Source of the DNA: Desulfobacteraceae bacterium
GTDB lineage: Bacteria > Desulfobacterota > Desulfobacteria > Desulfobacterales > Desulfosarcinaceae
DNA: 6,039 bases
Direction of reading: 5' to 3'
NCBI GenBank assembly: GCA_027031325.1
Contig: JALVRI010000200.1
Coordinates: 1-6,039 of the forward strand
This document shows, one piece after another, positions 1 to 5,759 of this stretch (position 1 is the first letter of the stretch; every line of letters begins with the position of its first letter). The notes under the pieces were generated by a model that saw nothing but the letters and a program-made list of their open reading frames with translations, did no database searches and was not told the DNA's origin. The translations under genes were made by a program, and so were the position numbers.

Positions 1-841
1 TGATAACAGGTATCCGGTTATCAAGCATCCTGGCAGGGTCTAACGCACCCGTGTAATAATCGACCACCCTTTGATTCAGCTGCCGCAATCGCCTGTCGAT
101 CGAGATAAGGAATGTTCTGAACTCGGCCGACAGGGCTGCAAACTCCTGGGCCAGACGCTGGGAGTCCAAGACCCCCAATTGAACATTACCGACCGCCACG
201 ACGGTGGCTGTACGCATATGGCCCTGGATAAGAAAGGACGACAGGCTCCCGATAAATCCACCGTCGCCGATCCTCACAATCGGAAGAGGCCCCTTTTCGG
301 TGTTCTTGATTATTTCGACGACCCCCTCCAGAACCACCCAGATCCATGAGCCATGCTTGCCTTCTTCGACAATGTTCTCACCATCGAAGAAATCCTCCTC
401 GTCGGCGATATACATGTAGTCCACCATCGGCCCCTTCATCAGGGGTACAGTGCCATCGCCCCGGATTGCCGTCAGACGGGATGATCCTACTGTGTCAGGT
501 CCAAGCTTCTCTATCTGCCCGTCATCAACCATTTTCAGTCCCTCCAAAATTATCCCCATGCGGCTCTTGTTGATTACAGGTGCGACATTGACCTCTTCCA
601 GGTGAAACTCGAACTCCCCATCGGTCCATCCGAACAAAGAATAAACGGCGTCCAGGCCAGACTTGCCGGGACAATTGGCGTTAACCGGATTGCCGTCCTT
701 GAAATAAATAACCCCTGGTTCGTTTGCATAGCGGCTTATTATTCGCAGAACCCCACTGCTGGAGTTGCCTCCCAGGATCTGCATTACCTCCCCCAGGGCG
801 AGGAACTTCAAACTGCCGGCCAGTACCTTGTTAGCACTCAT
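1..841 (-). CDS. DUF4388 (PATAN-like) plus cyclic-nucleotide-binding-fold protein, 3' end cut by window edge
   Basis: This reading frame stays open from an ATG at 841 to the window edge, giving 280 visible residues, and the stop lies outside. Residues about 7-82 match the DUF4388/PATAN pattern: a G-S-L-x-F-L-x-L-x-E-V start, an S-S-G-V-L-R-I turn, V-I-Y-F-K-D-G-N-P-V and G-W-T-D-G-E-F-E-F. Residues about 139-240 match the cNMP-binding beta-roll: F-F-D-G-E-N-I-V-E-E-G, W-V-V-L-E-G-V-V-E-I-I, I-G-D-G-G-F-I-G and R-T-A-T-V-V-A-V. In the phosphate-binding cassette the usual Glu after F-x-G is Ser199, while Arg210 is kept, so ligand binding is doubtful. No signal peptide or membrane segment is seen, so it is probably a cytoplasmic signalling or adaptor protein. 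The start follows an AAGGTGA ribosome binding site (844-850), 18 bases after the mglA-like stop, which supports co-transcription. The domain calls are firm; the cellular role is unknown. Confidence 0.88.
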   Translation of the reverse strand, partial: MSANKVLAGSLKFLALGEVMQILGGNSSSGVLRIISRYANEPGVIYFKDGNPVNANCPGKSGLDAVYSLFGWTDGEFEFHLEEVNVAPVINKSRMGIILEGLKMVDDGQIEKLGPDTVGSSRLTAIRGDGTVPLMKGPMVDYMYIADEEDFFDGENIVEEGKHGSWIWVVLEGVVEIIKNTEKGPLPIVRIGDGGFIGSLSSFLIQGHMRTATVVAVGNVQLGVLDSQRLAQEFAALSAEFRTFLISIDRRLRQLNQRVVDYYTGALDPARMLDNRIPVI

Positions 842-859
842 GATCACCTTGGCTCATTC

Positions 860-1474
860 TTACTGGGCCCACTTGAACTCTTTCTGCAATGACTTCAACG
901 TTAATTTCAAACATTCCTTCAGGGTAATTCCAACCCCGCTCCCTTTGACCGCGCTGGCAGGAAAGGACGGAACCTTCAATTGCCGATTCAGATCTCTTTC
1001 CATCTGTTCCAGAGGCATCAGCGGAATACCTTGCTCGGCCAAATCCCTTTTATTATATTGCATTACAAGCGGTATCTTGAAAATACTCTTGCCATAATCC
1101 TTCAGGTTATTCTGAAGGTCCTTGAGGGACAACATATTTTTTTCCCGGCGTACCTCAAGCGAATCGGCCACAAACACCACCCCATCGACGCCCCGGAGCA
1201 CCAGCTTGCGTGTCGAACTGTATTTTACCTGGCCGGGCACGGTATAAAGCTGGACCCGCACATCACAACCCCTAATTTTCCCAAGCCCCATCGGGAGAAA
1301 ATCAAAAAACAGGGTGCGGTCACCTTCAGTGTTGATCGAAACCATCTCCCCTCGAACCTGCTTCTTGTAAGACTTGAAAATAAACTCGAGATTCGTGGTT
1401 TTACCACAACGCCCCGGGCCGTAGTACACTATCTTGCATTCTATTTCCCGCTTCTTCAGGTTGAAAATGGCCAT
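860..1474 (-). CDS. mglA: MglA-type small Ras-like GTPase (gliding/polarity switch)
   Basis: This 204-residue protein is close to Myxococcus xanthus MglA, which is about 195 residues long. Visible motifs are the P-loop GPGRCGKT (19-26), a switch I region T-E-G-D-R-T-L-F-F-D-F-L-P (49-61), the MglA-specific T-V-P-G-Q (78-82) in place of the usual DxxG, N-K-R-D (141-144) for guanine recognition, and S-A (174-175) as G5. From recall of MglA, Arg53 and Gln82 match its catalytic arginine and glutamine even in numbering, so it is predicted to hydrolyse GTP. In the family, the GTP form marks a cell pole and recruits motility or secretion machinery, and MglB acts as its GTPase-activating protein; no MglB/Roadblock gene is visible here. 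The start has a GGAGTG ribosome binding site (1482-1487) 7 bases upstream. The gene lies 116 bases after the TPR gene and 18 before the DUF4388 gene, probably in one operon. The identity is secure; the process it controls in this organism is not. Confidence 0.95.
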   Translation of the reverse strand: MAIFNLKKREIECKIVYYGPGRCGKTTNLEFIFKSYKKQVRGEMVSINTEGDRTLFFDFLPMGLGKIRGCDVRVQLYTVPGQVKYSSTRKLVLRGVDGVVFVADSLEVRREKNMLSLKDLQNNLKDYGKSIFKIPLVMQYNKRDLAEQGIPLMPLEQMERDLNRQLKVPSFPASAVKGSGVGITLKECLKLTLKSLQKEFKWAQ

Positions 1475-1573
1475 AAGTATTCACTCCGCAACTTGGCTTG
1501 CATTTGGCTGAATCAAACGATCTACCTGACCAGCTCATCATTATTCTCTAAGCTGTCTTTCTTCACCCCGGAT

Positions 1574-1604
1574 TTGCAAGCACTCGCCCATCAAGTGCTT
1601 GTAA
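1574..1604. repeat. Inverted repeat spanning the TPR gene stop codon
   Basis: An 8-bp perfect stem (CAAGCACT at 1577-1584, AGTGCTTG at 1594-1601) with a 9-base loop extends by two more A-T pairs beyond one mismatch. It spans the stop codon of the TPR gene (1591-1593). Neither strand has a T-run after it, so it does not look like an intrinsic terminator. It could be an RNA-stability or partial-attenuation hairpin between the first and second genes of the operon, or chance. Confidence 0.4.
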
Positions 1605-2526
1605 TGCGAATATCGAGGCAATAGTCACCTTGCTTGGGACCGGATTTGATCTGTGTCTTGGAGACCACGACAGCGGAGCCGTTGAAAATAGCAATCGGGG
1701 AGAAGAATTGGATTTCTTTCAACGTCATTCCGTCATCCAGCCCTTCGAGCAAATCGGCTTCATCTTTTGATATTATCAGGCTCAACATGTTGCCGGATTG
1801 AAAATTCACCTCGAATTCAACCGTCTTACCTTTATGGGGACCACTTTCAAAAGTAATTGCAATCGAGGTAATATCAATGAACTCCTCTTCATCGTCTTTT
1901 TCAAGTTCCAGCTCAAGATCGGCGGCAGGCCGATCTTGAGGTTCTAGCTTGGGAGCAGGCAATCGGCTTTCAACACCCTTTTGTTGTAAAATCTCTTCCA
2001 AATATTGTCGAATGGTTTCCAACTGCTTGGGTGGAAAACCGTCATCGCTCATCCAGCGTTGGTACTGGTCGATCGCTTCCTGCTCTGAAGATTTGGCCAG
2101 GTGGCACTGGAGGATGTTTTTTGCCGCGGCCACCCTTAAATTATCTTTTTGAATCAGCTTGTTAAACTCAGTGATGGCGCTGTCGAACTGGCCTAGTTTG
2201 GCCAACACGATTCCGGCCTCGAGGGCGGCATCGTCCTTGCCTTCGTCATCGGCGGCAAGAAAAAGATTTTTGATGAGATTTTGGGCCTTGGATGACAATC
2301 TGGGTGACTGAACGGCCTGATTGGCGGCGCTTCTTTCTTTTTGTAACTGGTTTATCTTGGTCTCGATTGCACTGAGAAGGCTGTCGCGATTTTTTATGTT
2401 CTCTTTGGAACGTATCAAAGTCGCTGCAGATTGATATTTTGCCTTGGCTTCATCGACAAGTCCCTGGCCTTTGTATATTTCCGCCTCGCTGAGTAACGCT
2501 TTGAGTTGCTGTTTGAAATCCGACAT
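1591..2526 (-). CDS. TPR-repeat protein with C-terminal beta-rich (PilZ-like?) domain
   Basis: This is a 311-residue soluble protein with no signal peptide or membrane helix. Residues about 3-40 form a TPR-like helix pair (A-E-I-Y-K-G-Q-G-L-V-D-E-A-K-A-K-Y), followed by a short charged helix with coiled-coil character (45-68). Residues about 80-184 hold further TPR-like units; the clearest is A-G-I-V-L-A-K-L-G-Q-F-D-S-A-I-T-E-F (104-121). A Pro-rich then strongly acidic linker (189-216) leads to a beta-rich domain (217-308), with G-P-H-K-G-K-T-V-E-F and a G-P-K-Q-G-D-Y-C-L-D-I-R-I ending. That end resembles the second half of a PilZ domain, but no RxxxR or D/N-x-S-x-x-G motif is seen, so c-di-GMP binding is not predicted. 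The start at 2526 was chosen because a GAGGA site sits 5 bases upstream; in-frame ATGs at 2541 and 2538 would add five residues. A longer frame to 2667 exists, but its extension has no family character. TPRs usually bind proteins; here the MglA-like GTPase is an obvious candidate partner. Confidence 0.85.
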   Translation of the reverse strand: MSDFKQQLKALLSEAEIYKGQGLVDEAKAKYQSAATLIRSKENIKNRDSLLSAIETKINQLQKERSAANQAVQSPRLSSKAQNLIKNLFLAADDEGKDDAALEAGIVLAKLGQFDSAITEFNKLIQKDNLRVAAAKNILQCHLAKSSEQEAIDQYQRWMSDDGFPPKQLETIRQYLEEILQQKGVESRLPAPKLEPQDRPAADLELELEKDDEEEFIDITSIAITFESGPHKGKTVEFEVNFQSGNMLSLIISKDEADLLEGLDDGMTLKEIQFFSPIAIFNGSAVVVSKTQIKSGPKQGDYCLDIRITST

Positions 2527-2531
2527 CTTAA

Positions 2532-2536
2532 TCCTC
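2532..2536 (-). promoter_or_regulatory. Ribosome binding site of the TPR gene
   Basis: GAGGA lies 5 bases before the ATG at 2526 and decides that start over the longer frame. It directly touches the 3' arm of the 2537-2561 stem, so folding of the leader could affect ribosome access. Confidence 0.65.
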
Positions 2537-2561
2537 ATCATCCCGCCACAGACGGGATGAT
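2537..2561. repeat. Perfect 9-bp hairpin next to the TPR gene ribosome binding site
   Basis: ATCATCCCG (2537-2545) and CGGGATGAT (2553-2561) form a perfect 9-bp stem with a 7-base loop. In the minus-strand transcript the stem ends exactly where the GAGGA ribosome binding site begins, and its 3' arm contains two in-frame ATG triplets. It may be a translation-control or 5'-stabilising hairpin, a protein operator, or a dispersed palindromic repeat. The structure is seen directly; the role is inferred. Confidence 0.6.
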
Positions 2562-2596
2562 TTGTAACTATCCAAAATTTAATGGCAGCCCGGAGA

Positions 2597-2626
2597 TCAT
2601 GGTTTGCGCCCCCATTGCCACCATGA
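2597..2626. repeat. 7-bp inverted repeat with 16-base loop
   Basis: TCATGGT (2597-2603) pairs with ACCATGA (2620-2626). The loop is long, so on its own this is weak. The same TCATGGT word recurs at 2664-2670 in the next inverted repeat. Confidence 0.3.
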
Positions 2627-2657
2627 ACATTGCAATCGCTCCACAGCCAAGCCGCAG

Positions 2658-2677
2658 CTGACATCATGGTATGTCAG
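2658..2677. repeat. 7-bp inverted repeat with 6-base loop
   Basis: CTGACAT (2658-2664) pairs perfectly with ATGTCAG (2671-2677) around a 6-base loop. It would fold in the leader of the minus-strand operon, or could be a dimeric operator. Confidence 0.4.
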
Positions 2678-2682
2678 ACCGC

Positions 2683-2720
2683 GGATGGGACTGGTTCCCG
2701 CGGGGAATTTGTCCCCATCC
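2683..2720. repeat. Long imperfect hairpin, possible REP-like palindrome
   Basis: The outer arms GGATGGG (2683-2689) and CCCATCC (2714-2720) pair fully. After a bulged C (2713), AC pairs with GT. The inner TTCCC (2695-2699) and GGGAA (2703-2707) form a stem with a 3-base loop, separated from the outer stem by one mismatch and two possible G-T pairs. The whole 38 bases fold as one rod. The composition recalls dispersed GGGGACA-type palindromes of bacterial genomes, but no second full copy lies in this window, so the repeat status is inferred. Confidence 0.5.
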
Positions 2721-2770
2721 ATGACGGTTGCGTCCGGCTCACGGCGCGAAACGGAACCGGCCGACAATCA

Positions 2771-2800
2771 TTTTTAGCCTTTTTTGGCCTAATGTGTCAA
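2771..2800 (-). promoter_or_regulatory. Candidate promoter of the TPR-mglA-DUF4388 operon
   Basis: Read on the minus strand, a perfect -35 box TTGACA (2800-2795) is followed after 18 bases by TAAAAA (2776-2771), a four-of-six -10 match. Transcription would begin near 2764 and give a leader of about 240 bases containing all four inverted repeats of this region. The -10 is imperfect and the region is AT-rich, so a chance match is possible. Confidence 0.4.
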
Positions 2801-2836
2801 TATTCAAACGTTTTCAAATGGCTAAATATTACTCTA

Positions 2837-2865
2837 TTGACAAGCCTGCTCAATCTGTCTATGGA
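2837..2865 (+). promoter_or_regulatory. Candidate mdh promoter, distal
   Basis: A perfect TTGACA (2837-2842) is followed at 17 bases by TATGGA (2860-2865), a poor -10 match in which only the first three bases agree. A transcript from here would have a leader of about 65 bases before mdh. Confidence 0.35.
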
Positions 2866-2877
2866 TGGTTCTTTGGT

Positions 2878-2905
2878 TTGCCTCAATTGAAAGATATTTT
2901 ATATT
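2878..2905 (+). promoter_or_regulatory. Candidate mdh promoter, proximal
   Basis: TTGCCT (2878-2883) is followed at 16 bases by TATATT (2900-2905), which matches the -10 consensus at five of six positions. Transcription would start near 2912, about 26 bases before the mdh ATG. The -10 is better than that of the distal candidate and the -35 is worse. Confidence 0.35.
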
Positions 2906-2925
2906 CCCCGCAACATACAAACCTC

Positions 2926-2931
2926 AAGGAG
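2926..2931 (+). promoter_or_regulatory. Ribosome binding site of mdh
   Basis: AAGGAG is a strong Shine-Dalgarno match placed 6 bases before the ATG at 2938. It fixes that start over the in-frame ATGs at 2818 and 2728. Confidence 0.85.
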
Positions 2932-2937
2932 TTGCAA

Positions 2938-3873
2938 ATGGAGAAAAAAGTTACCGTAGTCGGCGCCGGAAACGTTGGAGCCACCGCCGCCCAACGCCTG
3001 GCAGAAAAGGAACTTTGTGACGTCGTCCTGATCGATATAATCGAGGGCGTTCCCCAGGGCAAGGCACTCGACCTGAGCGAAGCAGCCCCGATTGAAAAAC
3101 ACGATGCCCACCTGGTGGGCAGCAATGATTACGAGGCATCGGCTGGTTCGGACATCGTGATCATAACCGCCGGTATTCCCCGCAAACCAGGTATGAGCCG
3201 GGACGACCTGATAAGCACAAACGCCGGCATCATCAAAAGTGTCACCCAACAGATCGTAAAATACTCGCCCGATACCATTTTGATAATCGTCAGCAACCCG
3301 CTGGACGCCATGTGCCACGTCGCCTATGAAACCAGCGGCTTTCCCAAAAACCGTGTCATGGGGATGGCCGGAGTGCTGGACTCTGCCCGCTTCCGGGCCT
3401 TCATCTCAATGGAGTTGAATGTGTCGGTTGAAAACACCCATGCTTTTGTTCTGGGAGGTCATGGCGACACCATGGTTCCCTTGCCGCGTTACTCAACGGT
3501 TGCCGGAATCCCGATCACCGAATTGATGCCCAAGGAGCGCATAGATGCCCTGGTAGAGCGGACCGCAAACGGTGGTGCCGAAATTGTAAGCCTGCTCAAG
3601 ACTGGCAGCGCTTATTATGCTCCTTCGGCCGCCGCGGTTGAAATGGCCGAAGCCATCCTGAAGGACAAAAAGAAGATCCTCCCATGTGCCGCATACCTGG
3701 AAGGCGAGTACGGAATAAACGATCTTTTCATCGGAGTTCCGGTCAAGCTCGGCAGCAAAGGCATAGAGCAGATCATTGAAATCGAACTTACCGCGGATGA
3801 AAAGGCAAAGTTGCTGAAATCCGCCGAAGCAGTGCAAGGCTTGAAAGACACCCTGAAACGCCTCGGGGTTTAG
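2938..3873 (+). CDS. mdh: Malate dehydrogenase, LDH-like type
   Basis: This 311-residue cytoplasmic NAD-dependent enzyme is predicted to interconvert malate and oxaloacetate. The Rossmann half (about 1-145) has G-A-G-N-V-G (9-14) and Asp33 after the second strand, which favours NAD over NADP. The substrate loop I-P-R-K-P-G-M-S-R-D-D-L (80-91) carries Arg82, the residue that selects dicarboxylates; lactate dehydrogenases have Gln there. Arg88, Asn120, Asp148, Arg151 and the catalytic His175 (in G-G-H-G-D) are all present. The length fits the roughly 310-residue LDH-like MDH class. The start is fixed by AAGGAG 6 bases upstream and by the usual N-terminal pattern M-E-K-K-V-T-V-V-G-A-G. The gene is probably monocistronic: it diverges from the mglA-like operon and converges on uvrC with a 43-base gap. 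In an anaerobic sulfate reducer it would serve the oxidative or reductive citric acid cycle; that context is inferred. Confidence 0.97.
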   Translation: MEKKVTVVGAGNVGATAAQRLAEKELCDVVLIDIIEGVPQGKALDLSEAAPIEKHDAHLVGSNDYEASAGSDIVIITAGIPRKPGMSRDDLISTNAGIIKSVTQQIVKYSPDTILIIVSNPLDAMCHVAYETSGFPKNRVMGMAGVLDSARFRAFISMELNVSVENTHAFVLGGHGDTMVPLPRYSTVAGIPITELMPKERIDALVERTANGGAEIVSLLKTGSAYYAPSAAAVEMAEAILKDKKKILPCAAYLEGEYGINDLFIGVPVKLGSKGIEQIIEIELTADEKAKLLKSAEAVQGLKDTLKRLGV

Positions 3874-3916
3874 ACCTTTTCTTAAATGGCAGACTTTGGA
3901 TCGTCCTGACCGGTCC

Positions 3917-5755
3917 TTAATCCTGACCCTTCAGGACCTCCAGTACCCTTTTGGCCAATGCTTCATTGAAACCGGGCAGCGCGCTTATTTGTTCCAGCGT
4001 TGCTGCCCGCATATTTTCCATCCCCCCGAAGGCTCCAAGCAAGCACGCTTTGCGCTTCGGTCCGATTCCACTGATCCCATCCAGGGCCGACTCCAAGCCT
4101 TGCATGCGATGGCGCAACCGCTGGTAGCCGATTGCAAGGCGATGGGCCCGGTCACGGATCTGTTGCAGGAACAAGAGCTGTTCATCGGACCGGCGAAAGT
4201 TCACCGCATCGACCCTGCCGGCCAAATAAACCTTGTCGGCTTCCAGTTCGGGTCTTTCGGCCTTGGCTATGGCCACCAGATCGAAACGACCGGAAAGGCC
4301 CAGGCGCGCGATGGTTCGCAGAGCCACATTCAATTGCCCCTTTCCACCGTCCACCATCAGCAAGTCCGGCAATTTTTGACGGCCCTCCTTTTTTGCAAAG
4401 CGGCGCTCCAAGGCCATGGCCATGGCCTGGTAATCATCGGGGCGCTCTATCTCCAGGCGATATCTTCTAAACTCAGCCTTGGAAGGCAGTCCATCCACAA
4501 AGACGGCCATGGCGGCAACCATTTGCCTTCCTCCCAGGTGGGAATTATCGAAACATTCGATCCTCCGGGGCAAACGATCGAGTCTCAATCTTGCCCGCAG
4601 CTTGGTCAGCAGCTCACGGCGGGCCAACTCTCCTTGGCGGAGCTTTTCCAGACGGTGGCGGGCATTGGTCAGGGCCATTTCCACCAAACGCCGTTTATCC
4701 GCCTTGCGGGGTATGGTAAAGGTAACCTTTTTACCCACCGTCGCTGAAATGAACTCGGCCAGTAACTTCAGATCCTCAGGCCGATGGCTCAGCAAGATTT
4801 CTTGTGGCAGACGCTCTGTGGTCATATAATACTGCCTTATGAAAGAGCTGAGCTTGGCGCCTTCATCTCCCAGCGCCTGCTCCATTGAGAACTGGGACTG
4901 TCCAATCAAAAATCCCTGCCTTACCTTGAGGAGTGTCAGCACCGTCCACTGCCTGTCTTCCGCCAGGGCAATCACATCCCGGTCCTTGAAATCGTTGGAT
5001 ACGCTGATCTGCTTTTCCAAGGTCCGCTTGAGGGCAAAGAGCTTGTCCCTCAGACCGGCCGCCTCCTCATAGGCCTGCTTTTCGGCGGCGGCGAGCATCT
5101 GCCGTTGCACCTTTTCAATCAATTGCGGAGTCCTGCCCCTTAGAAAAGCGACGACCTCCTTGACGATATCGTGGTAGCAATCCCGGTCCACATTCAGGCA
5201 GCAGGGAGCCAGGCAAAGGGACATCTGAAAATTGAGACAAGGCCTGGTTCTGCGCCTGAACATCTTGTCGTTGCACTTGCGCAACTTGAAAGTCTTGTGG
5301 ATGAAACGAACGGCCTGCCTTACCGACCTGGCCGAGGCGTAAGGGCCGAAATATAGGGCTCCGTCGTTTTTCACCTTCCGTACCACGACCAGGTTGGGAT
5401 AGTCTTCGCGAGGGTCGATGCGCAAAGAGGGATAACGTTTATCATCCTTTAAGATGACGTTGTATCGCGGCCGGTATTTCTTGATGAGATTGGATTCCAG
5501 GATCAGGGCGTCGTTCTCGCCGGAGGTCAAAATTGTCTCGAAATCGGCCACCTTGCCCAGCAGGGCCGCCGTCTTGGGATTACTGCCGGCCCTTGGACTG
5601 AAATAACTTGCCAGCCGCTTTTTAAGATTGGCCGCCTTGCCCACATATATCACCCGCCCGCCGGCATCCCGCATCAGGTAAACGCCGGGTCCGCTTGAAA
5701 CATTTACGAGACCTTTGCGCAAGACCGGCAGTATGGCATCTGTTTTTGGTGGCAT
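3917..5755 (-). CDS. uvrC: UvrABC excinuclease subunit C
   Basis: This 612-residue protein makes both incisions around a lesion after UvrB has been loaded on damaged DNA. Domains in order: the GIY-YIG nuclease for the 3' cut (about 22-99, with G-V-Y at 24-26 and V-I-Y-V-G-K at 35-40); a cysteine cluster (161, 173, 181, 185) matching the iron-sulfur site of the family; a UVR motif that binds UvrB (about 212-247); the RNase H-like nuclease for the 5' cut (F-D-N-S-H with Asp403, D-D-Y at 440-442, V-D-G-G-K-G with Asp469, and His538); and a helix-hairpin-helix pair (about 555-610, with G-I-S-G-I-G-P-K-R). All catalytic positions are kept and the length is normal. The start at 5755 was chosen because the family sequence begins just after it; an upstream GTG at 5806 would overlap uvrB and adds an unrelated stretch. 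Only 4 bases separate it from the uvrB stop and no spaced ribosome binding site is seen, so translational coupling to uvrB is likely. Confidence 0.97.
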   Translation of the reverse strand: MPPKTDAILPVLRKGLVNVSSGPGVYLMRDAGGRVIYVGKAANLKKRLASYFSPRAGSNPKTAALLGKVADFETILTSGENDALILESNLIKKYRPRYNVILKDDKRYPSLRIDPREDYPNLVVVRKVKNDGALYFGPYASARSVRQAVRFIHKTFKLRKCNDKMFRRRTRPCLNFQMSLCLAPCCLNVDRDCYHDIVKEVVAFLRGRTPQLIEKVQRQMLAAAEKQAYEEAAGLRDKLFALKRTLEKQISVSNDFKDRDVIALAEDRQWTVLTLLKVRQGFLIGQSQFSMEQALGDEGAKLSSFIRQYYMTTERLPQEILLSHRPEDLKLLAEFISATVGKKVTFTIPRKADKRRLVEMALTNARHRLEKLRQGELARRELLTKLRARLRLDRLPRRIECFDNSHLGGRQMVAAMAVFVDGLPSKAEFRRYRLEIERPDDYQAMAMALERRFAKKEGRQKLPDLLMVDGGKGQLNVALRTIARLGLSGRFDLVAIAKAERPELEADKVYLAGRVDAVNFRRSDEQLLFLQQIRDRAHRLAIGYQRLRHRMQGLESALDGISGIGPKRKACLLGAFGGMENMRAATLEQISALPGFNEALAKRVLEVLKGQD

Positions 5756-5759
5756 GCTC

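Larger units (their letters stand above)
2527..2937. other. 411-base divergent intergenic region with no gene
   Basis: This region separates the minus-strand TPR-mglA-DUF4388 genes from plus-strand mdh. The left part (2527-2760) carries four inverted repeats and no convincing coding sequence. The right part (about 2765-2920) is AT-rich and holds the promoter candidates of both strands. The mdh frame happens to stay open to the left, back to 2728, but the encoded extension has no ribosome binding site and no dehydrogenase character. No tRNA or recognised riboswitch class was seen. Confidence 0.8.

Noticed and set aside
1475..1590. Small gene or internal promoter in the TPR-mglA spacer
   Set aside because: A minus-strand ATG frame exists but has no ribosome binding site and overlaps mglA; AATAAT resembles a -10 box but no -35 partner is seen.
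980..1624. Plus-strand open frame of 214 codons
   Set aside because: It lies antisense across the mglA-like gene, has no family character and no clear ribosome binding site; it is a shadow of the real gene.
2095..2125. Sigma-54-like TGGCAC word on the plus strand
   Set aside because: The GC element is not at the required spacing, and the site is antisense inside the TPR coding region.
2728..2937. 70-codon in-frame N-terminal extension of mdh
   Set aside because: It has no dehydrogenase character and no ribosome binding site, whereas AAGGAG lies 6 bases before the ATG at 2938; the extension also covers the promoter region.
3853..3883. Possible intrinsic terminator at the end of mdh
   Set aside because: The stem around AAAC/GTTT contains a bulge and a mismatch, and the following TTTTCTT is short and offset by four bases; it is too weak to call.
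3904..3938. Short repeats at the uvrC 3' end (TCCTGACC twice; TCCTGA/TCAGGA; GGTCCT/AGGACC)
   Set aside because: The 6-bp stems compete with one another and no T-run follows on the minus strand, so no terminator is called.
3896..4747. Plus-strand open frame of 283 codons
   Set aside because: It is antisense to the conserved C-terminal half of uvrC and shows no recognisable domain.
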